NCBI GenBank assembly: GCA_027459825.1
Contig: DAIDGT010000005.1
Span: forward strand, 1-58,407
Direction: 5' to 3'
DNA from: a bacterium
Lineage (GTDB): Bacteria; Patescibacteriota; Dojkabacteria; JAKAPS01; JAJZLI01
Length of the DNA: 58,407 bases
Part shown: in pieces, positions 17,683 through 24,441 of the stretch
Numbering within the stretch: the stretch's first letter is position 1
How the letters are laid out: each line of letters begins with the position of its first letter
Program-made: the position numbers and the translations under genes
The notes under the pieces: generated by a model
Seen by the model: the letters and a program-made list of their open reading frames with translations, nothing else
Database searches by the model: none
Told to the model about the DNA's origin: nothing

Positions 17683-18752
17683 GTAAAGCTCATTTTGTTC
17701 AGAAAAATAATATAAATTTTGAAAAATCAAAATTTCAGAGCATAAAATCCCAACTATCTTCAGACTTATCTGAGCTTAATGGTACTAAATCAATCTCTTT
17801 TAAAGATTCTATTATAAATAAGGATGAATCTTTAATTTCAGAGGCATTGTCACTAAATATTAATAATTCCGAAATAGAAAATTTAAAAAGACAGATATAT
17901 AATATATATTATACAATAAATGATATTACCCCTATGAGTAATGTTCAAATACTGTCTGATGTCTCAATATTTTATCCCGGGGCAAATATTTCTTCAATTC
18001 TTAATGTGGGAGAAAGTATCTATATAACATCTCCATCTTCTCAGTATGTATTTTCATTTTCAAATTCAAGTTCTTCTAATCCTTCAATATTTGAGTCTCT
18101 TAAGAGTGGAATTTCAATTCCTCAGTACCTAACATACTCCGTTACTGATTCTTCAATGTTTTTGTATGATGTAAATAATGGTCTTTATAAAGTGAACGCT
18201 TCTGGTAGCTTACAAAACTTAACAAATCCTATTGCTTCAGTGAAGTATATTCAATCTTTTCTTGGAAATATCTATATGCTTGATCCTTCTTCAGGGGTTA
18301 TGTATGTAGCAAACAAAAATAATGGATATAAAGTTTCTAAAGATTTCACCTCTCCAATTTTGAAAGGATCAAAATCTTTTGCAGTAGATGGAAATATTTT
18401 TGTAGTAGATTCTTCTGGTAGTATAGAAAGGTTTTATGCAAATCAACCAACTCCATTTAATATAACTAACCAGGAGGCTATGGAATACCCTTTAGGAGAA
18501 GTGTCATATATATATGATAATATGTATACAAATGATATTTTTATTGTTGATCCTTCACATGAGCGTGTTGTAGTTCTTCAGAAACCAGCGATTAATGCGA
18601 CTGATACAATTGATTATAAATTTGTAAAACAGTATGTATATCTTGGAAGTGATAGTAAAATTTTTTCTCATATAGATTATATAGATATCTCTTCAGATGG
18701 TAGTAGTTTGTACCTTGTTTCTGGTACTAAGATTATAAAGGTAAGTGTATGA
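17682..18752 (+). CDS. Propeller-like extracellular domain; C-terminal part of the frameshifted gene
   Basis: The frame is open from the T10 run to 18752 (about 356 codons) and has no strong start of its own; TTG 17847 and ATG 17935 are the first internal candidates. The first 90 residues are polar and helical, and the rest shows repeated short beta segments of the type YVFSFS, MFLYDVNNGLYKV, IYMLDPSSGVMYV, IFVVDSSGSIERF and IFIVDPSHERVVV, as in YVTN/NHL-like beta-propellers. It is most likely the outside domain of the protein begun at 16606. The last codon overlaps the smpB start (ATGA at 18749). Confidence 0.7.
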   Translation, partial: SKAHFVQKNNINFEKSKFQSIKSQLSSDLSELNGTKSISFKDSIINKDESLISEALSLNINNSEIENLKRQIYNIYYTINDITPMSNVQILSDVSIFYPGANISSILNVGESIYITSPSSQYVFSFSNSSSSNPSIFESLKSGISIPQYLTYSVTDSSMFLYDVNNGLYKVNASGSLQNLTNPIASVKYIQSFLGNIYMLDPSSGVMYVANKNNGYKVSKDFTSPILKGSKSFAVDGNIFVVDSSGSIERFYANQPTPFNITNQEAMEYPLGEVSYIYDNMYTNDIFIVDPSHERVVVLQKPAINATDTIDYKFVKQYVYLGSDSKIFSHIDYIDISSDGSSLYLVSGTKIIKVSV

Positions 18753-19210
18753 AAGTTTTCTCTTACAACAAAAAAATATCTCACGATTACTCTATACAGG
18801 AGAAATATTTAGCGGGTATTGTACTTTTTGGATATGAGGTTAAATCCATCAAAAATTCTAATGTTAGTATTACTGACAGCTTTATCTCTGTTACTGATAA
18901 TGAAGTATCTATTGTTCATATGTATGTTCCTCCAATTATGGGGATGGATAAAAGTTTTCGTTACAACCCTAATCGTAAAAGAAGACTTTTATTAAATAAA
19001 TACGAAATAAAAGAATTGTATAAGGCAAGTAAGGCAGAAGGGTTAACTGTCGTTCCCATTAAGGTTTTCTTGTTAAAAAATAAAATTAAAGTGGAAATTG
19101 CTATTGTAAGGGGTTTAAAAAAATATGACAAGAGAGATAAAGAAAAAAAGTTAACTGCTAATAAAGAAATGGAATATGAAATAAATAGACGTAATAAAGG
19201 TAAAGTTTAA
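18749..19210 (+). CDS. smpB: SsrA-binding protein SmpB
   Basis: A 153-residue partner of tmRNA in rescuing stalled ribosomes. Family motifs: KISHDYSIQEKYLAGIVL, the GYEVKSIK segment with conserved Glu and Lys, DSFISV, and the C-terminal GLKKYDKRDKEK basic tail that enters the empty mRNA channel. It starts within the stop of the previous gene. No tmRNA gene was recognised in the window. Confidence 0.94.
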   Translation: MKVFSYNKKISHDYSIQEKYLAGIVLFGYEVKSIKNSNVSITDSFISVTDNEVSIVHMYVPPIMGMDKSFRYNPNRKRRLLLNKYEIKELYKASKAEGLTVVPIKVFLLKNKIKVEIAIVRGLKKYDKRDKEKKLTANKEMEYEINRRNKGKV

Positions 19211-19221
19211 TGATTGATTAT

Positions 19222-19250
19222 TTGCATAATATCAGCTTTTATCCTATAAT
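19222..19250 (+). promoter_or_regulatory. Promoter of the 88-residue orphan
   Basis: TTGCAT (19222-19227), 17-base spacer, TATAAT (19245-19250); the ATG at 19262 is 11 bases downstream. Confidence 0.65.
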
Positions 19251-19261
19251 ATGATTTACTT

Positions 19262-19528
19262 ATGTCTGAAATCTTAGCAAGTCCAAAAGAGACAAGTTTT
19301 CCTTCTGAAGGTATTAGTAATGTTCCTCATACTCATAATATATATCAAAAAAGGGTTGATTCTGTATCTCCTAATGGTACTATCCCAAATCACCATGATG
19401 CTATACCTGTAGGAAGTAATCCTCCTTTAGGTGATCTTTCTCTTGGTGATGGGTATAAATTGTCAGGAATAGAAGATGTTTATTCTACTTTATATTGGCG
19501 TAATTTAAAAGAAAGATTGTCTGCATAG
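19262..19528 (+). CDS. Hypothetical 88-residue polar protein
   Basis: A soluble, probably disordered peptide rich in Ser, Pro, Asn, Gly and His, with a short helical end (YSTLYWRNLKERLSA). No signal peptide, membrane segment or cysteine. It has its own good promoter and sits 36 bases upstream of the VirD4-like ATPase, so it may be a small partner or substrate of that machine; that is speculation. I do not recognise a family. Confidence 0.6.
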   Translation: MSEILASPKETSFPSEGISNVPHTHNIYQKRVDSVSPNGTIPNHHDAIPVGSNPPLGDLSLGDGYKLSGIEDVYSTLYWRNLKERLSA

Positions 19529-19551
19529 TAATATTTACTAAAAAATTAGAG

Positions 19552-19557
19552 TATAAT
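19552..19557 (+). promoter_or_regulatory. -10 box of the VirD4-like ATPase gene
   Basis: TATAAT at 19552-19557, with the ATG at 19565 after only 7 bases. Transcription from this box would begin essentially on the start codon. No clear -35 box was found. Confidence 0.5.
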
Positions 19558-19564
19558 TTATTTC

Positions 19565-21994
19565 ATGTACTTACATCCTGTTAATATTTCAAATATAAAT
19601 TTAAATTTTTCTATTGTAGGAAAAGTGTTTATTGATCTAGGGCTTATTCTTTTGGTACTTGCTTTCATTTTCATAGTAGCAAGTATAGTTTTATTCTTTG
19701 TGTTTAGAGAAATTAAAATTTCCAATTTCATAAAAAATAAAAAACAGTCTGTAACTTTTGAGGTTACAATCCCTATGGACAATGAGATTGAAATTTCAGC
19801 TGCGGATCAAATGTTTTCCAGTTTGTCTGGTATCAAAGGTGGATCATTTATCGAAAAATTAATGGGAAATCTTCAATTTTTTTCCATTGAAATTATGGCA
19901 ACTGCAGAAGTTATTGATTTTTATGTTACATGTAATGAGGACTTTGCAGACCTAGTAGAAAAGCAGATTCATGCAGCATATCCTGTTGCAGAAGTTTTGC
20001 GTACAGAAAAAACTGATATTTTTAAAAATCCTGGATATGTTGAATTTGCTCAGCTTGGATTTTCAAAGAAATCATATTTTCCGATTAAAGTCCATTCTGA
20101 AGAAATGAAAGTCGATACACTATCGAATATCACCAGTGTAGTAAGTAGATTAAACTCTGGTGAATATGCTGCTTTTCAGATCATTTTATCTCCTGCTTCC
20201 GATGTTTGGGTTAAAAAAGCTAATAATTTTACTAAACCATCTTCCCCGAAAAAGGACGAAGCCCCGAAGTCTCTCAGTAGTACAAAGGAATATATTAATA
20301 AGAAGATTGAGGAAAAAACACAAAAAGTTGGTTTTGATGCAACTATAAGACTTGTTGTGGTTAGTGGAGATAAAGCAAGAGCAAAATCTATTTTAGATAA
20401 TATGGTACAAAGTTTTTCTCAATTTAATGACCCATACCTTAATAAATTAAAAAAGGTAAATTTGAAATCTTTTCAGAAAAAAGATTTTGCAACGGGATTT
20501 CTTTTAGATTCTCCCGATTTGTTTGGTTGGATGTTTGGAAAAGCATTAGTATTGAATACCATGGAACTTGCTAGCTTATATCACTTTCCTAATAAAAATG
20601 TTCAAACTCCTCATATAAAATGGTTAATGGCTAAAAAAGCGCCTGTTCCAAGTGGAGTCCCTTTTGAAGGACTTTTTCTTGGTAATGGTATATATCGAGG
20701 AAATGTTAGACCTGTGTATATTGCTGATGATGATAGGAGAAGGCATATGTATATAGTAGGAAGGACAGGTACAGGTAAATCTACATTATTGGAATCCTTG
20801 GTTTTACAAGATATTAAGGAGGGGAAAGGTGTTGCTTTTCTTGATCCTCATGGACAATCAGCAAAAAATATACTAGAAAGGATTCCTGCTTCTAGAGCTG
20901 AAGATGTTATTTATTTTAATGCAGCTGATTTTGAAAGGCCATTGGGGCTTAATATAATGGAGTATTATTCAGAACAGGATAAACACTTAATTGTTAACTC
21001 TTTTTATCATATGCTTGAAAAAATGTTTGATCCTAATAGGCAAGGAATTACTGGTCCTAGGCTTGAGAGAGCAGTAAGAAATTGTATGTTAACTGCAATG
21101 TCTAGACCAGGTAATACTCTTATTGAGGTTTTAAGGTTAGTACTTTTGGATAAGAATTTTATTGATGAGATGTTGCCACACATTAAAGATGATATGGTAA
21201 GAAAGTATTGGACAGAAGAGATAGCTCAAACTACTGATTACCACAAATCTGAAACATTGGGATACTTTGCTTCCAAATTTGATAGATTTGTAATTAATCA
21301 ATTAATGAGAAATATTCTGGGTCAGAGTAAATCTTCATTTAGTATGAGAGATGTGATGGATAACCAGAAAATTTTAATAGTAGATCTTGATAAGGGACAA
21401 ATTGGAGAAGAAAATTCTCAATTTCTAGGATTACTATTAGTGCCAAAAATATTATCAGCTGCAATGTCTCGGTCCGATATCCCAGAATCCGAGCGTAAAG
21501 ATTTTTATCTTTATGTAGATGAATTTCAGAATTTTGCAACTGAAGATTTTGCACAAATTTTATCTGAAGCACGAAAGTATAAATTGAATTTAACAGTTGC
21601 TAATCAGTATATTGCTCAGATGACTGAAGAAGTGAAAAATGCTGTTTTTGGAAATGTTGGAACTTTGATAAGTTTTAAAGTTGGTGTATCAGATGCAGAA
21701 TTTTTAGAGAAGGAATTCGAACCTGTATTTAATCAAAAGGACTTGATTAACCTAGAAAATAGGAATACTTATGTTAAAACTATATCAAAAGGAGAAGTTC
21801 AACAACCATTTTCAATGCAAACAGTAATGACCGATATGCCATCAGATACTGAGGTATGTAATGCAATTATTAGACTTTCTAGGTTGAAATATGGAAAAGA
21901 TGTGAATGATGTTGAATCTGAAATAAAGTCCAGGGGAGAGATAAAGAATACAGCAAGGCCTGCTCAGTATGGAGATACTCTAGTTCAGAAGTAA
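19565..21994 (+). CDS. VirD4/TraG/HerA-like type IV secretion ATPase
   Basis: An 809-residue membrane-anchored ATPase. One membrane helix at about 20-44 is followed by a conserved N-terminal domain (about 55-350) and a RecA-like motor: Walker A GRTGTGKST at about 398-406, LDPHGQSAKN, Walker B ILIVDLDKG, and YVDEFQNFATED at about 650, ending in a Gln-finger-type AANQYIAQM segment. This order matches coupling proteins that feed DNA or protein into a type IV channel, and HerA-like translocases. Together with the TrbC/VirB2-like array 9 kb upstream it suggests a reduced type IV apparatus, although no VirB4, VirB6 or relaxase gene is seen here. Confidence 0.85.
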   Translation: MYLHPVNISNINLNFSIVGKVFIDLGLILLVLAFIFIVASIVLFFVFREIKISNFIKNKKQSVTFEVTIPMDNEIEISAADQMFSSLSGIKGGSFIEKLMGNLQFFSIEIMATAEVIDFYVTCNEDFADLVEKQIHAAYPVAEVLRTEKTDIFKNPGYVEFAQLGFSKKSYFPIKVHSEEMKVDTLSNITSVVSRLNSGEYAAFQIILSPASDVWVKKANNFTKPSSPKKDEAPKSLSSTKEYINKKIEEKTQKVGFDATIRLVVVSGDKARAKSILDNMVQSFSQFNDPYLNKLKKVNLKSFQKKDFATGFLLDSPDLFGWMFGKALVLNTMELASLYHFPNKNVQTPHIKWLMAKKAPVPSGVPFEGLFLGNGIYRGNVRPVYIADDDRRRHMYIVGRTGTGKSTLLESLVLQDIKEGKGVAFLDPHGQSAKNILERIPASRAEDVIYFNAADFERPLGLNIMEYYSEQDKHLIVNSFYHMLEKMFDPNRQGITGPRLERAVRNCMLTAMSRPGNTLIEVLRLVLLDKNFIDEMLPHIKDDMVRKYWTEEIAQTTDYHKSETLGYFASKFDRFVINQLMRNILGQSKSSFSMRDVMDNQKILIVDLDKGQIGEENSQFLGLLLVPKILSAAMSRSDIPESERKDFYLYVDEFQNFATEDFAQILSEARKYKLNLTVANQYIAQMTEEVKNAVFGNVGTLISFKVGVSDAEFLEKEFEPVFNQKDLINLENRNTYVKTISKGEVQQPFSMQTVMTDMPSDTEVCNAIIRLSRLKYGKDVNDVESEIKSRGEIKNTARPAQYGDTLVQK

Positions 21995-22056
21995 GTGTTG
22001 ATTTGATTTATATTGGTGTGATAACATCAGGCATCTGTTGTATAATTAGTTATTAA

Positions 22057-22130
22057 GGGCACATAGCTCAGCTGGTTAGAGCATCGTTCTTATAAAGCGG
22101 AGGTCGATGGTTCGAGTCCATCTGTGCCCA
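22057..22130 (+). tRNA. tRNA-Ile (anticodon UAU)
   Basis: A 74-nt cloverleaf: acceptor GGGCACA with TGTGCCC, T arm GATGG-TTCGAGT-CCATC, anticodon loop CTTATAA. The anticodon TAT reads AUA. Most bacteria instead read AUA with a CAU tRNA modified to lysidine by TilS. No 3' CCA is encoded. A TATAAT box at 22041-22046 lies just upstream. Confidence 0.9.
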
Positions 22131-22136
22131 ATGAAA

Positions 22137-22697
22137 TTACTGTATTTGCTTTTTCCATGGTGTCCCGAGAATAGGTAATAGTATTCTGTCTAATCCTATC
22201 CATCCTGCAGTTCTCCATGCTAGTATTATGAATAATTCAATCAAAAACATTATTGGGTTGATGCTTACTGCCCCTGCAAACAGATAATTCATATTCATAA
22301 AACTTCCAAAAAATGCTGCAATTCCTGTGAATAATCCTAATATTAATGTTATTCCTACAAATAGTTCTCCATATGTCACAAGGTAAGAAAATGTTATTAC
22401 ATGAGGTAATACTATATGCATGAGAAACCATGCATACCATTGAGATACATTAGGGTGTATTCCTCCAGAATTTTTTATTGCACCTTGTATAAATCCTTTT
22501 AGTGCAACTCCTGCTTCTTTTCCTATCCATGTAGATTGATTTAACTTATCTAAAGCTGCTACCATCCATTGGTATCCAATATATAATCTAAGTATTAACC
22601 ATACTATTGAAAATCGTGTATCTGAAAATAAGAATATGGATATAGGGGATTCTTGTACTTGGATGCGGGACTTATTTGTGATTTTTGTGTTATCCAT
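22137..22697 (-). CDS. DoxX-family membrane protein
   Basis: A 186-residue protein with about four membrane helices. Family-like segments: WLILRLYIGYQWMVAALDKL near residue 35, the TYGELFVGITLILGLFTG stretch and FAGAVSINPIMFLIELFI. DoxX/DoxD relatives are linked to quinone-dependent sulfur or redox chemistry, but substrate cannot be told from sequence. It lies downstream of the recombinase gene on the same strand. Its start codon is inside one arm of a perfect inverted repeat (22694-22717). Confidence 0.8.
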   Translation of the reverse strand: MDNTKITNKSRIQVQESPISIFLFSDTRFSIVWLILRLYIGYQWMVAALDKLNQSTWIGKEAGVALKGFIQGAIKNSGGIHPNVSQWYAWFLMHIVLPHVITFSYLVTYGELFVGITLILGLFTGIAAFFGSFMNMNYLFAGAVSINPIMFLIELFIILAWRTAGWIGLDRILLPILGTPWKKQIQ

Positions 22698-22717
22698 ATA
22701 CTTTAATGTGTATATGG
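22694..22717. repeat. Inverted repeat over the doxX start codon
   Basis: CCATATAC (22694-22701) and GTATATGG (22710-22717) form a perfect 8-bp palindrome with an 8-base loop. On the minus strand the 3' arm contains the ATG of the DoxX-family gene, so it could be an operator or an mRNA hairpin that hides the start. Confidence 0.6.
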
Positions 22718-22782
22718 TATCACTACTATAATATTTTTCAATATTTATCTTTCACATTAAAATACTTAATTTTTATTTGGAA

Positions 22783-23646
22783 TTATAGTTCTGCAAGAGG
22801 CATTAACTTTTCTGCACCCATTTTGATCTTTCCTATATATTTTTCAGTTGTAGATATTCTTTTGTGTCCTATTATTTTAGATAGCTGGAATATATTTGTC
22901 CCTTTGGATAAGTGGTGAGCTATAAATGTATTTCTTAAATCATTTACCTTGGCCTTTTCTATTCCTGATTTTCTAAACATATTGTCTATTGTTGATCTAA
23001 CATTTCTAACAAGTAGGGGATTCCCATTTTTTGTAATAAATAATTCTTCTGTTTTTGCATTCTTTGGTCTAATTTCTAAATATTGTTGTAATACCTTAAC
23101 TGCAGATTGATTTAGAGGTATTACCCTTTCTGGGTTTGATGCATATGCAGTTATTTTTAATGTTGGGTTTTTAGGATCTAGATGAATGTCTTCTACTATT
23201 ATCCTACATAGTTCTCCTATTCTTATTCCTGTTTGAAGTAAGAGTTCAATAATGATAAATGTTCTTGTATCAGATCTTGCTGTATCTCTTAACGCCCTAT
23301 ATTCTATTTCTGATAGTATTCTTGGAGTATTAGACTCTATTTTAGGGTGTGATATGGAACTTGCAGGATTCTCTTTTATGATATTTGAATTTTCTAAGTA
23401 TTTAAAAAAAGTTCTTGTGCTATTAAGTTTTCTTGATACTGTCTTTATTGATAGCGAATTATTTTGGCTCGTACTTTTAAAGTAGTCCCTTAATTTTTCT
23501 TCAGTTACATCACTAAAGTCTTTAACCCCATTTTGAGAAAAATATTCCAATAATTGCTCTATATCTTTTTTATAGGCTATTATTGTGTGTATTGATTTTC
23601 CAGAAGATTTTAATTCTTCTGTAAATTTATTAATAACATTTTGCAT
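22783..23646 (-). CDS. Tyrosine recombinase, XerC/XerD-like, with altered active-site residues
   Basis: A 287-residue site-specific recombinase. A SAM-like N-terminal core-binding domain (about 1-90) is followed by the catalytic domain: TGIRIGEL (first Arg, about 140), NDLRNTF (second Arg), GHKR (His, about 259) and TEKYI (Tyr nucleophile, about 268). Two usual residues differ: the His three before the second Arg is Asn, and the beta-hairpin Lys is not evident in ASNPERVIPL. I chose ATG 23646 because a near-consensus promoter occupies 23681-23709, where the longer frame would begin. CPR genomes often have one Xer protein for chromosome dimer resolution, and no mobile-element boundaries are seen. 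Confidence 0.82.
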   Translation of the reverse strand: MQNVINKFTEELKSSGKSIHTIIAYKKDIEQLLEYFSQNGVKDFSDVTEEKLRDYFKSTSQNNSLSIKTVSRKLNSTRTFFKYLENSNIIKENPASSISHPKIESNTPRILSEIEYRALRDTARSDTRTFIIIELLLQTGIRIGELCRIIVEDIHLDPKNPTLKITAYASNPERVIPLNQSAVKVLQQYLEIRPKNAKTEELFITKNGNPLLVRNVRSTIDNMFRKSGIEKAKVNDLRNTFIAHHLSKGTNIFQLSKIIGHKRISTTEKYIGKIKMGAEKLMPLAEL

Positions 23647-23680
23647 AAATGATTGTCTTATAATGTATTTATATATTGAA

Positions 23681-23709
23681 ATATTATCATTTGTGGTTGT
23701 ATTTGTCAA
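23681..23709 (-). promoter_or_regulatory. Promoter of the tyrosine recombinase gene
   Basis: On the minus strand TTGACA (23709-23704), 17-base spacer, then TGA plus TAATAT (23686-23681). It overlaps the likely control region of the divergent FtsB-like gene. Confidence 0.75.
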
Positions 23710-23739
23710 TACAAATATTGTAGTATATTAATTAAATTA

Positions 23740-24141
23740 ATGGCTATAAATAAAGAAAAAAATAACTTAGGGTACTATCTTATAACAATAATAACATTGT
23801 TCTTTTTGGCTATTTTATTATTTAATTTATTTTCCACATATAATCATTATGTTGCAGTGAAAGGAGAAATTTCTAAAATTTCTGACTTAGTTTCCCAAGT
23901 GAAATCTAATAATAGTAAATTAAAGAGTGAATATCAATACTATAATAGTAATTATTATAAAGAAAATGTTTCTAGTTCTGATTTAAACTTAGTAAAAGGT
24001 AAGAACTCTACTGAAATTGTTCTTCCTGCAAATTCAGTAAATTCATTTGTTAATGTTAATAATTCCAATAAACATTCTAATACTGTGTCTGTTGTACATA
24101 ATAGCCCATCTTTTGTAAGTTGGTTAAAATTACTGTTTTAA
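23740..24141 (+). CDS. FtsB/DivIC-like septum formation protein
   Basis: A 133-residue bitopic protein: short cytoplasmic N-terminus, one membrane helix at about 12-31, a coiled coil (about 40-65), and SSDLNLVKGKNSTEIVLP, the short motif typical of FtsB/DivIC/FtsL initiators. These form the trimer that activates septal wall synthesis. The C-terminal tail is Asn/Ser-rich and ends SWLKLLF. Divergent from the recombinase gene. Assignment rests on topology and the one motif. Confidence 0.7.
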   Translation: MAINKEKNNLGYYLITIITLFFLAILLFNLFSTYNHYVAVKGEISKISDLVSQVKSNNSKLKSEYQYYNSNYYKENVSSSDLNLVKGKNSTEIVLPANSVNSFVNVNNSNKHSNTVSVVHNSPSFVSWLKLLF

Positions 24142-24191
24142 AAAAGTTTTAACTTTATTGTAGTATTCTTTATTTTAATAAGCTATTTGAA

Positions 24192-24220
24192 TTGACTATA
24201 AAGCGTATTTATTGTATTAT
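24192..24220 (+). promoter_or_regulatory. Promoter of the tRNA-Met pair
   Basis: TTGACT (24192-24197), 17-base spacer, TATTAT (24215-24220), placing the start about 10 bases before the initiator tRNA. Confidence 0.7.
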
Positions 24221-24236
24221 TTATCATTACTGGCTT

Positions 24237-24308
24237 CGTGGGGTAGAGCAGTGGTAGCTTGTCAGGCCCATAACCTGAAGGTCGTTGGTTCGAATCCAAC
24301 CCCCACAA
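24237..24308 (+). tRNA. Initiator tRNA-fMet (anticodon CAU)
   Basis: Acceptor CGTGGGG with CCCCACA leaves the C1-A72 mismatch diagnostic of bacterial initiators, and the D stem has A11-U24, also initiator-specific. The anticodon stem is TCAGG-CCTGA, with only two of the usual three G-C pairs next to the loop. The loop CCCATAA has C at position 33 where bacteria nearly always have U. No CCA is encoded. Confidence 0.9.
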
Positions 24309-24347
24309 TTTTGAATTATTTGTTCTTTGAATTCTCTTTTATTTTAG

Positions 24348-24420
24348 GGCGATGTAGCTCAGTAGGTAGAGCAAAGGACTCATAAGCCTTAGGTCACAGG
24401 TTCGATTCCTGTCGTCGCTA
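24348..24420 (+). tRNA. Elongator tRNA-Met (anticodon CAU)
   Basis: A 73-nt cloverleaf with acceptor GGCGATG and CGTCGCT, T arm ACAGG-TTCGATT-CCTGT and anticodon loop CTCATAA. The body resembles bacterial elongator tRNA-Met. A tRNA-Ile2 precursor also has CAU, but AUA is already covered by the UAU tRNA in this window. One A-G mismatch closes the anticodon loop. Confidence 0.85.
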
Positions 24421-24441
24421 TTACATTTAATTTTTAAAAAT

